NCBI GenBank assembly: GCA_002256345.1
Contig: NKIY01000008.1
Coordinates: forward strand, 124,001 to 188,000
Direction: 5' to 3'
DNA length: 64,000 bases
Origin: Bradyrhizobiaceae bacterium PARB1
GTDB lineage: Bacteria > Pseudomonadota > Alphaproteobacteria > Rhizobiales > Xanthobacteraceae
Made by a program: the position numbers and the translations under genes. Positions 1 to 8,836 of the stretch are shown here, piece by piece; the stretch's first letter is position 1, and every line of letters begins with the position of its first letter. The notes beneath the pieces are model-generated. The model saw only the letters and a program-made list of their open reading frames with translations. It ran no database searches and was not told where the DNA came from.

Positions 1-987
1 AATGGTCATGGCGCCTGGGAGGCGACCCTCACTAATGTGCTGTCGCGCGGCGACAAGATCCTGGTGCTGGAGAGCGGTCGCTTCGCCGTCGGCTGGGGCA
101 ACGCAGCGCGCCTGATGGGCGTCGAGGTCCAAAGCCTGAAGGGCGACTGGAATCGCGCGATTCGTCCGGCCGAGGTCGAGGCCGCGCTGCGGCAGGACAC
201 GGAGCACAAGATCAAGGCCGTGCTCGCCGTGCAGATCGACACGGCCTCCGGCGCCTATAACGACATCGAAGCGATCGGCAAGGCAATCAAGGCTGCGGGC
301 CACCCGGCGCTGTTCATGGTCGATGCGGTCGCTTCACTCGGCTGCATGCCGTTCGAGATGGATGCCTGGGGCATCGATGTCGCGATGTCTGCCTCGCAAA
401 AGGGATTGATGACGCCGCCTGGCCTCGGCTTTGTCGCGGCCAACGATCGAGCGCGCGAGGTGCACAAATCGGCAGGCCTGCGCACGCCCTATTTCGACTG
501 GACCGAGCGCGACGGCAATGAGCACTATCAGAAGCATTCGGGGACGGCCCCCGTGCATCTGATGTTCGCCCAGCGCCAGGCGCTCGACATGCTGTTCGAC
601 GAGAAACTGGACAACGTATTCCAGCGCCATCGTCTGCTGGCGGAAGCTGTGCGGCGCGCCGTAGCCGTGTGGGCGGAAGGTGGCGTGCTCAGTTTCAATA
701 TCGTCGAGTCGAAGGAACGCGCCAACACCGTCACGACGATCAGGATGGCCAATCCAGCGCCGCTGCTCGCCTATTGCCGGGAGAAATGCGGCGTCATTCT
801 CGGCGTCGGCATTGGCGATCTGCAAGGCAAGGCCTTCCGTATTGCCCATATGGGCCACATCAATGCGCCAATGATCCTCGGCACGCTTGGTGTTGTTGAG
901 ATGGGTTTGCAGGCGCTCGGCATCCCGCACGGCAAGGGCGGCGTGACGGCGGCAGTCAACTATCTCGGCGAGAACGTGAATCCTTAG
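1..987 (+). CDS. Serine-glyoxylate / alanine-glyoxylate aminotransferase (5' end outside window)
   Basis: PLP-dependent class V aminotransferase that transfers the amino group of serine or alanine to glyoxylate, a step of glyoxylate/serine metabolism in the cytoplasm. The frame is open from the first base (N-G-H-G-A-W-E-A...), so the start lies upstream; 328 residues are visible of a family length near 400. The PLP lysine is in SASQKGLM (codon at 400-402), preceded by the MVDAVASLG strand that holds the cofactor aspartate. The C-terminal domain is intact and ends at TAG. It converges on an MFS gene, and a 125-bp palindromic element fills the gap. Alanine-glyoxylate versus serine-glyoxylate specificity cannot be decided by eye. 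Confidence 0.88.
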   Translation, partial: NGHGAWEATLTNVLSRGDKILVLESGRFAVGWGNAARLMGVEVQSLKGDWNRAIRPAEVEAALRQDTEHKIKAVLAVQIDTASGAYNDIEAIGKAIKAAGHPALFMVDAVASLGCMPFEMDAWGIDVAMSASQKGLMTPPGLGFVAANDRAREVHKSAGLRTPYFDWTERDGNEHYQKHSGTAPVHLMFAQRQALDMLFDEKLDNVFQRHRLLAEAVRRAVAVWAEGGVLSFNIVESKERANTVTTIRMANPAPLLAYCREKCGVILGVGIGDLQGKAFRIAHMGHINAPMILGTLGVVEMGLQALGIPHGKGGVTAAVNYLGENVNP

Positions 988-1011
988 ATCGTTTACGACT
1001 TTGATAGGACC

Positions 1012-1136
1012 GTGTCCCGGGCGCGCTGCAGCGTGCAACGCTGCTGCGCGGAACCGGGACCGTGCAAAGCGTGGCGTTTGTTGCGGTCCCGGCTCTGCGA
1101 AGCGGCATGGAGAATGCCGCGTCGCGTCCGGGACAC
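1012..1136. repeat. Dispersed ~125-bp palindromic element, copy 1
   Basis: Imperfect terminal inverted repeats (GTGTCCCGGGCGCG and CGCGTCCGGGACAC) enclose two small hairpins (GCAGCG/CGCTGC and GCGGCAT/ATGCCGC) and a central pair of GGGACCG / CGGTCCC arms. It lies between two convergent genes. Related copies are at 42623-42746 and 49856-49981. It could act as a bidirectional transcription end or simply be a dispersed repeat. Confidence 0.8.
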
Positions 1137-1158
1137 GATTCCATCAAAACAAACTGCG

Positions 1159-2502
1159 CTAGGATTCGCCCGCTTCACGATGATCGCGTCTGGTTTCCGG
1201 CATCACCAGCAAGATGAGCAGGAATCCGAGCGCGGCGACGCATGAGAGGCCGATAAAGGCGACCGGCGCGCCGAACTTGTCCGCCACATAACCTGCAGTG
1301 ACGGTGCTGAGTGAGGCGCCGATACCGGTCGCGGTACCAACGATGCCCTGCGCGAGATTGAAACGACCGCGACCAAACGTAATATCGGACACGATGAGCG
1401 GAATCATCACAGCAAAGACCGCTGCGGTGATTCCGTCGAAGATCTGCACGGCAACGAGTGCGAACGGATCGGTCACCATCGAGAACAGGAGGCCGCGGAT
1501 CGCAAGCGCGGTGAAGGCGGCCAGCAACAGCGGCCGGCGTCCCCATTGCTGCGCCTTGCGGCCGATCGTCGGCGAGGTCGCAGCGACAAAAGCTTGCGGC
1601 ACCACGATGCAGAACGCGATCAGCGCCGGCGCCCAATCGGCCGAGCGCGTGGTGACGACGCCTGCCATCAGCGGCAACATGGCCGCATTGGCGAGCTGGA
1701 GCAACAGAACAGCGCAGGCGAAGATCAACAGCGGCTTCTGACGAACGAGATCGCGGAAGCGGAACGGCAGGTTACTTTCGGCTCGATCAGTTGCCTGACC
1801 ATGGGCACGCGCCGGATCGATCTCCTGAGGGCGAATGCGCGACAGCGCATAGAGCACCGGGATCGCCAGAAGGAACGTAACGATGAACACCGAGCGGCTC
1901 GACAGTAGATAGCCGCAGGTTCCCATGACCGCAGCCGCCACGCCATTGCCAAGCGAGGCGAAGCGCGCATTTCGACCGAGACGTTCGCCGATACGCATCG
2001 GCCCGACGAGACCGAGACTGATCGCGGCTATCGCGGGGCCGAGCACGCAACTCGCCATGGCGTGCAATGTCGCAGCCGTAACGACCACGGGGAAAATCGG
2101 TAGCGCCGCATAAGCGAGTGCGCAACAGGCGATCGTGCACACCGCTGCCCCGGCCACGAGCCGTGTCGAACGCGCCGCATCGATGATGGCGCCGCCAGGA
2201 ATCTGGCCGAGCAGCGCGACGATGCCCCCGATCGACAACACGAAACCGATCTCGACCTGCGTCCATTTTTGCGTGGTCAAATAGACCGCGACGAACGGGC
2301 CGAAGCCGGTCTGCACATCGGCGAGGAAGAAGATGAACCAATCGAGACCACGCAAGCTTTGCCGCGACGGCTTCGCCCCCCGGTGATCCGATTTCTCGTC
2401 GTCAGGCTCCGGTGCGATCCCGGGCGCGCAGGCGACTTCCGGCACCGCCTCGTTTTCGGGGTGGTGACGATCCGGCGCGCGCGTTGTCGCCTGAACAACC
2501 AA
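1159..2502 (-). CDS. MFS transporter
   Basis: Major facilitator superfamily carrier in the inner membrane, 447 aa, substrate unknown. A polar, charged N-terminal tail of about 50 residues precedes roughly 12 hydrophobic segments that begin at LDWFIFFLADVQTG. The loop between helices 2 and 3 carries the MFS-like GGAIIDAARSTR. The start is a TTG that follows the TAA of the upstream PRC-barrel gene without a gap; AGGAG lies 7 nt ahead of this TTG, inside the end of that gene, which points to translational coupling. No in-frame ATG occurs before the first helix, which supports the TTG. Function beyond transport cannot be inferred. Confidence 0.85.
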   Translation of the reverse strand: MVVQATTRAPDRHHPENEAVPEVACAPGIAPEPDDEKSDHRGAKPSRQSLRGLDWFIFFLADVQTGFGPFVAVYLTTQKWTQVEIGFVLSIGGIVALLGQIPGGAIIDAARSTRLVAGAAVCTIACCALAYAALPIFPVVVTAATLHAMASCVLGPAIAAISLGLVGPMRIGERLGRNARFASLGNGVAAAVMGTCGYLLSSRSVFIVTFLLAIPVLYALSRIRPQEIDPARAHGQATDRAESNLPFRFRDLVRQKPLLIFACAVLLLQLANAAMLPLMAGVVTTRSADWAPALIAFCIVVPQAFVAATSPTIGRKAQQWGRRPLLLAAFTALAIRGLLFSMVTDPFALVAVQIFDGITAAVFAVMIPLIVSDITFGRGRFNLAQGIVGTATGIGASLSTVTAGYVADKFGAPVAFIGLSCVAALGFLLILLVMPETRRDHREAGES

Positions 2503-3195
2503 TTATCGCTCCTGCGTGGTGATAGGCGGAAACTTCAGCGGCGTCAGCGTGCCGGATGCGCCTAACACCACGATGGGTTGATCATCCTTGTATTCCGGCG
2601 CAGCACGCACCTGCTCGCGCGTCAGATCGAGCGTGATGCTCGCGGTCTTGTCGGCGACATTCCAGAAATGCAACGCGGCCCAATCGACCACAATCTTGCG
2701 CGAACCGACGCCGAGGAACCCGCCGAAATCGATGACGGCGCCACGTACCTGCCCCGCGCGGTCGACGATGACATCGGCGATGCGGCCCATATTCTCGCTC
2801 GCCGGGCTGCGGACGTCGCGGCCGAGAATACCCTTGGCATCGAATGCATCGATCACCGTCACCGACGGCGGCTTGGCGGCAGGCGGCATCAGCGCAGGGG
2901 TGGCGTCCGGCTTGGCGACATCCTGCTTGGGCGCAGCGGGGGGAGGCTTTACGGACTCATTCGTCGCGGGCGGGATAACGGCGGAGGGCGGCGGCTGATT
3001 ATCCGGCGTCGTCGCGGGCGACGAGACCGTTGGCAGCGATGGCGGCACTTCCAGCTTCCCGACGGGGGCAGAATCCGACGGCGTAGCCGGTACCGATTTG
3101 GTATCGGAATTCGGCGCAGGCCCATCCGCTGCGAGAACTGCAGCGTTCATCACCAACATCGCGAGCATTCCGGCAACAAGACGGATTGCGGGCAT
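2503..3195 (-). CDS. Secreted PRC-barrel domain protein, proline-rich
   Basis: Predicted exported protein of 230 aa. A Sec signal peptide (MPAIRLVAGMLAMLVMNAAVLA, cut before ADG) leads to about 90 residues of Pro/Ala/Ser/Lys-rich linker, then a PRC-barrel-like fold at about residues 120-220 (GILGRDVRSPASENMGRI..., VIDFGGFLGVGSRKI). PRC barrels of this secreted type are usually hypothetical envelope proteins. I chose the ATG at 3195, not an upstream in-frame codon at 3231, because it opens the signal peptide and has GAGGA about 8 nt upstream. The gene is directly followed by the MFS gene, so the two are probably co-translated. Confidence 0.8.
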   Translation of the reverse strand: MPAIRLVAGMLAMLVMNAAVLAADGPAPNSDTKSVPATPSDSAPVGKLEVPPSLPTVSSPATTPDNQPPPSAVIPPATNESVKPPPAAPKQDVAKPDATPALMPPAAKPPSVTVIDAFDAKGILGRDVRSPASENMGRIADVIVDRAGQVRGAVIDFGGFLGVGSRKIVVDWAALHFWNVADKTASITLDLTREQVRAAPEYKDDQPIVVLGASGTLTPLKFPPITTQER

Positions 3196-3253
3196 GAACA
3201 ATTCCTCACTCAGACTTGTCGCCGGCGCCAAGCGCGAAAGCGACGCAAACGCA

Positions 3254-5458
3254 TCAATGCGTCAAAACGATCGAAACACGGATCTGGCCGCGACTGCGAA
3301 GCACCTCCAGCGACACATCGTCGTGATGCTTTCGCAGACAGATATCGACGCTGGATTCGCCGAGCCGCACATCGCGCAGGATCACATGTTGAAGAAACGA
3401 AGGCAGTCGCGGATCGCGAAAACGGATTTCCCCGCGTGCAATGTCGAATTCGATTCCGAGCGCCGCTTCCAGAAGCGTAAATGGCGTTGCGCTAGCCCAG
3501 GCCTGCGGCGCGCAGGCGACGGGATAAAGCGTCGGTCCACGGCGTTTCTCGCGTTGGAAACCGCAGAACAGTTCCGGGAGGCGACGCAAGTCCATATAGG
3601 CGGCTGTATCGAACAGGCCCTTGAAAACGGCTTCGACCGAGTGTTTCAGGCCGTAGCGCGCGAGGCCGAGTGCGATCAGCGCATTGTCATGCGGCCAGAT
3701 CGAGCCGTCGTGATAGGACATTGGATTGTAGCGGGCTTCGCCGCGGGCGATGGTGCGAATGCCCCAGCCGGTAAAGAAATGCGGCCGCATCATATCCGCG
3801 GCAACCATTCGCGCACGCTCTTCGCGCACGATGCCGGTGAACAGCAATTGGCCGGCATTGGATGACCGGACGGCGCAGGGCAGTTTGGCGCCATCCAGAG
3901 CGAGCGCATAGGTGCCGATCTCCTCGCACCAGAATGCGGACTCGAACCGATCGGCGAGTTGCCGGGCTTCCGCAGCAAGCTGTTCGGCGCGCCCCGCCAT
4001 CTCCAGCCGCAGTGCCATCCGTGCCGCAAGATGCTTGGCCGCATAGACATAGCCCTGCACTTCAGCGAGTGCGATATTGCCCTCGGCAAGCTCGCCATCC
4101 GCGTGAAAGATCGCATCATACGAATCTTTCCAGCCCTGGTTCTGCAGCCCTTGCTCGGTGGCGCGCTGGTACTCGACGAAGCCGTCCTGATCGGGATCGC
4201 CGGGACCGTCGACCCATTTCAACGCAGCTTCGATGGCCGGCCACAATTCGCGCAACGTTTCTTCGTCGCCCGTGCGTTCGACATAAAGACCAGCGAGCAG
4301 CACGAAGAGCGGCGTTGCATCGACGCTTCCATAATATTGCGCAAACGGTACCTCGCGCAGCGCCGCCATTTCGCCGCCGCGCATTTCGTGCAGAATCTTG
4401 CCGGGCTCGGCGTCGTTGAGCGGATCCACGTGCTTGGCCTGGAACGCAGCCAGCCGCAACAATACGCCCTTTGCGACCCGAGGATCGATCCATAGCATCT
4501 GCAACGCCGTGATCAGGCCGTCGCGACCGAATGTCGTCGAATACCAGGGAATACCAGCATAGGGATAACGCCCCTGCGGCGTGTTGGTCATGAGGATGTT
4601 GAGATCGCCCATGGCCTGACAGAGCACCTCGTTGAAGATGTCGTTCGAGGTCTCGACCGTGGTCGCGCCCTTGCTGAAATTGCGCATCTCGCGACGATGC
4701 GCCAGCAGCCCACGAAGAAACGGCACCGGCTTGTGATCAACCTCGACGTTGCAACTCGCCGCAACGAACAACGACGTCACTTCCTGCGGCTCAAGCTCGA
4801 AATGATAGGTCGCCTTATTTGCCGTCAATTGCGTCGGGCGCGGATCGAAGGACATCATCGTGCGCAGGAGTTTGCCGTCGAGCCCGGTATATTCCAGCGC
4901 GACATGGTCGGGATCGACGCGACGGCTCGTCGCAACACCGCGATGTTTTCGCTTTTCGCCGCGGACCTCGAACAGATCAGCGAAGTCATTGTCGAAGCAG
5001 AGCGTCAGATCGAAGCTGGCACGCGCGTTGCCATGATTCTGCAGACCGATCCGCTGATAGGCCGCGCCGCGCCACAGAAAAACGGTGCGCACGATATGCA
5101 ACATATCTTTCTGTAGAGTGATACGCCCATTGCGATAGATGTCCGGATTGGTGAGATCGATGGTGAGCGACGAGTTATCGTCGCGCAGATTGGAGCCGAG
5201 CAGGAGCGGCTGGACGTCGTTCAGCGCGAGTTCAAGGCGAGCCAGATAGCGCGTGTCCTTGTTGAACAGACCGTCGGGTCCGCCCGCAGAAGCGCCAATG
5301 TCGCCGTGACTATCGAGCACAGCGAAAGTGTCATCGTGCTTAAGTGCGCGCCGCGGCCGCGACGCGGGGCCAGTCATCGGAATGTAGAACGGTGACTCGG
5401 TGACCTTCTGATCCGCGAGCACATCGCGTTTGGCGGCAGCAGCGGCTTCGATGGGCAT
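3254..5458 (-). CDS. Amylo-alpha-1,6-glucosidase / glycogen-debranching family protein
   Basis: Cytoplasmic glycoside hydrolase-like enzyme of 734 aa. The N-terminal half (about residues 25-240) is the beta-rich GDE_N-type domain (LDSHGDIGA, GLFNKDTRYLARLEL). The C-terminal half is an (alpha/alpha)6 barrel with the family signatures WYSTTFGRDGL, GSVDATPLFV, NQGWKDSYDA and HDNALIALGLARYG. Members are annotated as amylo-alpha-1,6-glucosidases, but many act on other glucans or trehalose-related sugars, so the substrate is open. It is followed at 72 nt by an ABC exporter read toward it, and a GT4 glycosyltransferase lies beyond, which suggests a polysaccharide or storage-sugar role. Confidence 0.88.
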   Translation of the reverse strand: MPIEAAAAAKRDVLADQKVTESPFYIPMTGPASRPRRALKHDDTFAVLDSHGDIGASAGGPDGLFNKDTRYLARLELALNDVQPLLLGSNLRDDNSSLTIDLTNPDIYRNGRITLQKDMLHIVRTVFLWRGAAYQRIGLQNHGNARASFDLTLCFDNDFADLFEVRGEKRKHRGVATSRRVDPDHVALEYTGLDGKLLRTMMSFDPRPTQLTANKATYHFELEPQEVTSLFVAASCNVEVDHKPVPFLRGLLAHRREMRNFSKGATTVETSNDIFNEVLCQAMGDLNILMTNTPQGRYPYAGIPWYSTTFGRDGLITALQMLWIDPRVAKGVLLRLAAFQAKHVDPLNDAEPGKILHEMRGGEMAALREVPFAQYYGSVDATPLFVLLAGLYVERTGDEETLRELWPAIEAALKWVDGPGDPDQDGFVEYQRATEQGLQNQGWKDSYDAIFHADGELAEGNIALAEVQGYVYAAKHLAARMALRLEMAGRAEQLAAEARQLADRFESAFWCEEIGTYALALDGAKLPCAVRSSNAGQLLFTGIVREERARMVAADMMRPHFFTGWGIRTIARGEARYNPMSYHDGSIWPHDNALIALGLARYGLKHSVEAVFKGLFDTAAYMDLRRLPELFCGFQREKRRGPTLYPVACAPQAWASATPFTLLEAALGIEFDIARGEIRFRDPRLPSFLQHVILRDVRLGESSVDICLRKHHDDVSLEVLRSRGQIRVSIVLTH

Positions 5459-5530
5459 GGATGACCTCGACCAGTTGAGTGGACATGGCGATACGCATGC
5501 GGAAACGCATCACGCAGACTAGCTGAGTCG

Positions 5531-7297
5531 TCAGGCCGCGTGGGCGGCGAGACGGCTCATTTCCTGCGTCACGAGCTCGCGATACGGCCCTTGTCCCTGC
5601 ATCAGGATGTCTGGCTTGCCGTCCTCGATGATCTTGCCGCTGCGGAGCACAACCACGCGGTCGAAATTGCGCAAGGTCGCCAGGCGGTGAGCGATGGCGA
5701 TCACGGTGCGGCCGCGCATCAGGCGCGCTAACGCCTCGCGGATGGCCTCCTCCGATTCGCTGTCGAGCGCGGCCGTGGCCTCGTCGAGCAGCAGGATCGG
5801 CGCGTCCTTGAGGAAAGCGCGTGCGATGGCGATGCGCTGCCGCTGGCCTCCCGAGAGCTTGACGCCGCGGTCGCCAACCATGGTGTCGAGACCTTCCGGC
5901 AAATGCTCGATGAAATCGCAGCGCGCATCGATAGCGGCCTGCATCACCTCGTCATCCGTTGCGTTTGGACGACCGTAACGGATGTTCTCAAGAATCGAGC
6001 GATGGAACAGCGAGATGTCTTGCGGTACCACCGAAATGGCATGGCGCAGGCTCTGTTGCGTGACACGCGAAATATCCTGGCCGTCGATGCTGATACTGCC
6101 TTCCTGCACGTCATAGAAACGCTGGAGCAGCACGAACAAACTCGACTTGCCGCCGCCGGACTGACCGACCAGACCGACACGCTGTCCGGCATTAAGACGC
6201 AGCGTGAACTTGTCGAACACCTTGTGCCCGCCGGGATACTGGAAGTTGATATTGTTGAACGCGATGGCTGCACCCGACTTGACCAGCGGCTCCGCCTCCG
6301 GATGATCGCGCAGCTCATGCGGCACGAGCAAGGTCGCGACAGCCTCAGACAGGCGCGCGATGTGCTGGGTAACATCCACCAGCGCAACGGCGAGATCGCG
6401 CGTGGCATGGAGAATGGAAATGCCGAGCGTGCAGATCAGCACTACTCCGCCGGTCGAGGCTCCACCGCGCTGCCACAGCATGATGGCCCATCCGAGGAGG
6501 CCGATGGTCAGCACCACGGTAATCGCCGCGTGGACGACACGCAGACGTTCGAGATAACGCAAGCTGCGACCGCGCGCGTTAAGCTCGCGATCCACGGTGT
6601 TGTCAAAGCGCTTGTGCTCGAAGTTCAGTCCACAGAACGCGCGAACGAGCGGCAGGTTATTGACGACGTCGACCATTTCACCGTCGACCGAAGCGGCCTT
6701 ATCCGCAAAATCATTGTGCAGACTCTTGCCGGCAGCAGCCATCTTGAACATCAGAACAACGACGGCGCCGGCAACGACCGTAAGACCCGCTGCCATTGGA
6801 AGACTGACCGTGCCGATCAGCAGAATGGCAGCGAACGTCGCCACAATCGGTGGCATTACGTTCCAGATAAACATGTTCTCGATGGTGAAAACTGCATTCG
6901 ACGTTGCCGTGATCCGGCTCGTCAGCATGCCCGGCAGACGATCGGTGAAATAGTTTGGTGCATGCCCCGTGAGGTGGCGAAAGATATCACGCCTCAGATC
7001 GCCGGTCACATTGACGAATGTGTAGCTGGCGATCCAGCCGGCGATGCGCCACAAAAACATGTCCGCCGTGATCAGCGCGACCAGAATACCGAAGGCCCAC
7101 CAGATAAGAGAGCCGGCATTTGAGGGACCCGCAGAAAGACTGTCGACCAGATTCTTGATTCCATATTGCGTGCCGACAGAACAGGCGACGGCGCCGAGAA
7201 TGGCGATCAGGATAACGGAATGAGAAAGAGCGCGCTTCCTGATGTATCTCATCACGAAAGCAAAAGGGCGGTGCGCATATCCGGAGAGACAGTCCAT
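5531..7297 (-). CDS. ABC exporter, fused permease and ATPase (MsbA-like)
   Basis: Half-size type IV ABC exporter of 588 aa. Six membrane segments lie between about residues 25 and 300. The nucleotide-binding domain has Walker A at 378-386 (GQSGGGKSS), Q-loop VVPQD, signature LSGGQRQR at 481-488, Walker B ILLLDE at 501-506 and the H-loop AIAHR. It would act as a homodimer exporting a lipid, glycan or drug; the substrate is unknown. The ATG at 7297 gives a cytoplasmic lead of about 15 residues; an ATG at residue 16 is an alternative start. It is divergent from the GT4 glycosyltransferase and upstream of the glucosidase, so a glycan-related cargo is possible but unproven. Confidence 0.9.
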   Translation of the reverse strand: MDCLSGYAHRPFAFVMRYIRKRALSHSVILIAILGAVACSVGTQYGIKNLVDSLSAGPSNAGSLIWWAFGILVALITADMFLWRIAGWIASYTFVNVTGDLRRDIFRHLTGHAPNYFTDRLPGMLTSRITATSNAVFTIENMFIWNVMPPIVATFAAILLIGTVSLPMAAGLTVVAGAVVVLMFKMAAAGKSLHNDFADKAASVDGEMVDVVNNLPLVRAFCGLNFEHKRFDNTVDRELNARGRSLRYLERLRVVHAAITVVLTIGLLGWAIMLWQRGGASTGGVVLICTLGISILHATRDLAVALVDVTQHIARLSEAVATLLVPHELRDHPEAEPLVKSGAAIAFNNINFQYPGGHKVFDKFTLRLNAGQRVGLVGQSGGGKSSLFVLLQRFYDVQEGSISIDGQDISRVTQQSLRHAISVVPQDISLFHRSILENIRYGRPNATDDEVMQAAIDARCDFIEHLPEGLDTMVGDRGVKLSGGQRQRIAIARAFLKDAPILLLDEATAALDSESEEAIREALARLMRGRTVIAIAHRLATLRNFDRVVVLRSGKIIEDGKPDILMQGQGPYRELVTQEMSRLAAHAA

Positions 7298-7599
7298 GTG
7301 CGTTACTAAACCCCTTGGACGGCAACAATGAAACTTACGGACAGCAACTCGGCCCGCGAACGACGATAGTTCAATCGCGAATTCCCCACGCTCTTGCCTT
7401 TCCGGCGCAACAATCGACCTGCACTACTGGTTCCGCAAAACTGAAAGAGCGTGATGGCAGCAGCAAGACGACAGTGTGGATGAAAGTCGCTGATGGGTAG
7501 GAACTTCGCAGCTGCGAGAACGTTCCCCCGCCTGGCAAAGCCGGTGCCCCAATGCTCTTAGGTCGCTAGCCCCTCACTTCCAACATGGGAGATATGTAA
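7298..7599. other. Divergent intergenic region without a supported gene
   Basis: 302 nt separate the ABC exporter start from the GT4 start and must hold both promoters. A 61-codon open frame inside has no ribosome binding site and no protein-like composition, and I do not call it. I see no convincing palindrome or terminator here. Confidence 0.6.
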
Positions 7600-8664
7600 A
7601 TGCGCATCGCGCAAGTGGCTCCACTGACTGAAGCTGTCCCGCCGAAGCTCTACGGCGGTACTGAACGTGTCGTGCACTGGTTGACCGAAGAGCTCGTCGC
7701 GCAAGGGCACGACGTCACGCTTTTTGCGAGCGGCGATTCCCACACGACCGCCAGGCTCGATGCTGGCTGGCCGAAGGCGCTGCGCCTCGATGGTTCGGTG
7801 CGCGATCCCAATGCATTGCATATGGAGATGCTCGAACGCGTTCGTCGCAAGTGCGACGACGGCGAATTCGACATCCTGCACCTCCATCTCGACTACTATC
7901 CGTTTTCGCTGTTCTCCCGACAGCCGACGCCGTTCGTGACCACGCTCCACGGCCGTCTCGATCTGCCGGAGCACCAGCCGACCTTCACGACATTCTCCAA
8001 GATTCCGGTGATTTCGATCTCCGATGCCCAGCGTCGTCCGGTACCGCAGGCGAATTTCATCAAGACGATCTATCACGGCCTGCCCGAGACCTTGCTGACG
8101 CCGCAGGACGTCAAGCCAAGCTATCTCGCAGTGCTCGGCCGCATCGCGCCGGAAAAGGGCGTCGATCGCGCCATCAAGATCGCCATCCGCGCGGGCATTC
8201 CACTCAAGATCGCCGCCAAGGTCGATCGCGCGGATGAGGAATATTACGAGGCCGTGGTGAAACCACTGATGGATCACCCGCTCGTCGAGTTCATCGGCGA
8301 GATCAGCGATCGCGAGAAGCCGGAGTTTCTTTCCGGAGCCCATGGCCTGCTGCTGCCGATCGACTGGCCGGAGCCCTTCGGCCTTGTCATGATCGAAGCC
8401 ATGGCCTGCGGCGCACCGGTGATCGCCTATAACCGCGGCTCGGTGCCGGAGATCATCGATCAGGGCCTCACGGGCTTCATCGTCGAAGACGAACTGAGCG
8501 CCGTGAATGCCGTCGGCCGTTTGGCCGACATGGATCGCAGAGCGATCCGAAAGCATTTCGAGAAACGGTTCAGTGCACGCCGCATGGCGGAGGACTATGT
8601 CGAAGCCTATCGCAGCCAGATGGAGCAGAAGACACAGCTCCGACTGGTCAGCAGCGCCGAATAG
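7600..8664 (+). CDS. Family 4 glycosyltransferase (GT-B fold)
   Basis: Cytoplasmic sugar transferase of 354 aa using a nucleotide-sugar donor. The N-terminal Rossmann half starts MRIAQVAPLTEAVPPKLYGGTERVV, with the glycine-rich acceptor loop typical of GT4. The C-terminal half opens at YLAVLGRIAPEKGV and contains the donor-site EX7E-like block EPFGLVMIEAMACGAPVIA. GGGAGA sits about 8 nt before the ATG. A rho-independent terminator follows the gene. Its neighbours (debranching-type glucosidase, ABC exporter) suggest glycan synthesis, but donor and acceptor are not predictable. Confidence 0.9.
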   Translation: MRIAQVAPLTEAVPPKLYGGTERVVHWLTEELVAQGHDVTLFASGDSHTTARLDAGWPKALRLDGSVRDPNALHMEMLERVRRKCDDGEFDILHLHLDYYPFSLFSRQPTPFVTTLHGRLDLPEHQPTFTTFSKIPVISISDAQRRPVPQANFIKTIYHGLPETLLTPQDVKPSYLAVLGRIAPEKGVDRAIKIAIRAGIPLKIAAKVDRADEEYYEAVVKPLMDHPLVEFIGEISDREKPEFLSGAHGLLLPIDWPEPFGLVMIEAMACGAPVIAYNRGSVPEIIDQGLTGFIVEDELSAVNAVGRLADMDRRAIRKHFEKRFSARRMAEDYVEAYRSQMEQKTQLRLVSSAE

Positions 8665-8693
8665 TCAGCAAAAATGTGGAACGACAGATAGGG

Positions 8694-8715
8694 GCGGCTG
8701 CAAAGCCGCTCTTTT
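8694..8715 (+). terminator. Rho-independent terminator after the GT4 gene
   Basis: A perfect 6-bp stem, GCGGCT / AGCCGC, with a GCAA tetraloop is followed by TCTTTT. It lies 30 nt after the glycosyltransferase stop and before the antiporter, so the antiporter has its own promoter. Confidence 0.75.
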
Positions 8716-8836
8716 CGTATGAGGGGACCATTGCCACGTCTCGATGGTTGAGCGAGCTTTTACGCGAAGACGGAATGGACTGCGACGTTCGGTCACGCCA
8801 TAAATACCGGGTTCCTCTGCAGCCCGATAGGCCCTC

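Noticed and set aside
5903-7123. 406-codon open frame opposite the ABC exporter
   Set aside because: Antisense of an intact exporter with all ATPase motifs; no ribosome site or homology seen.
7315-7500. 61-codon frame in the exporter/GT4 gap
   Set aside because: No ribosome site, no hydrophobic or folded pattern; likely chance.
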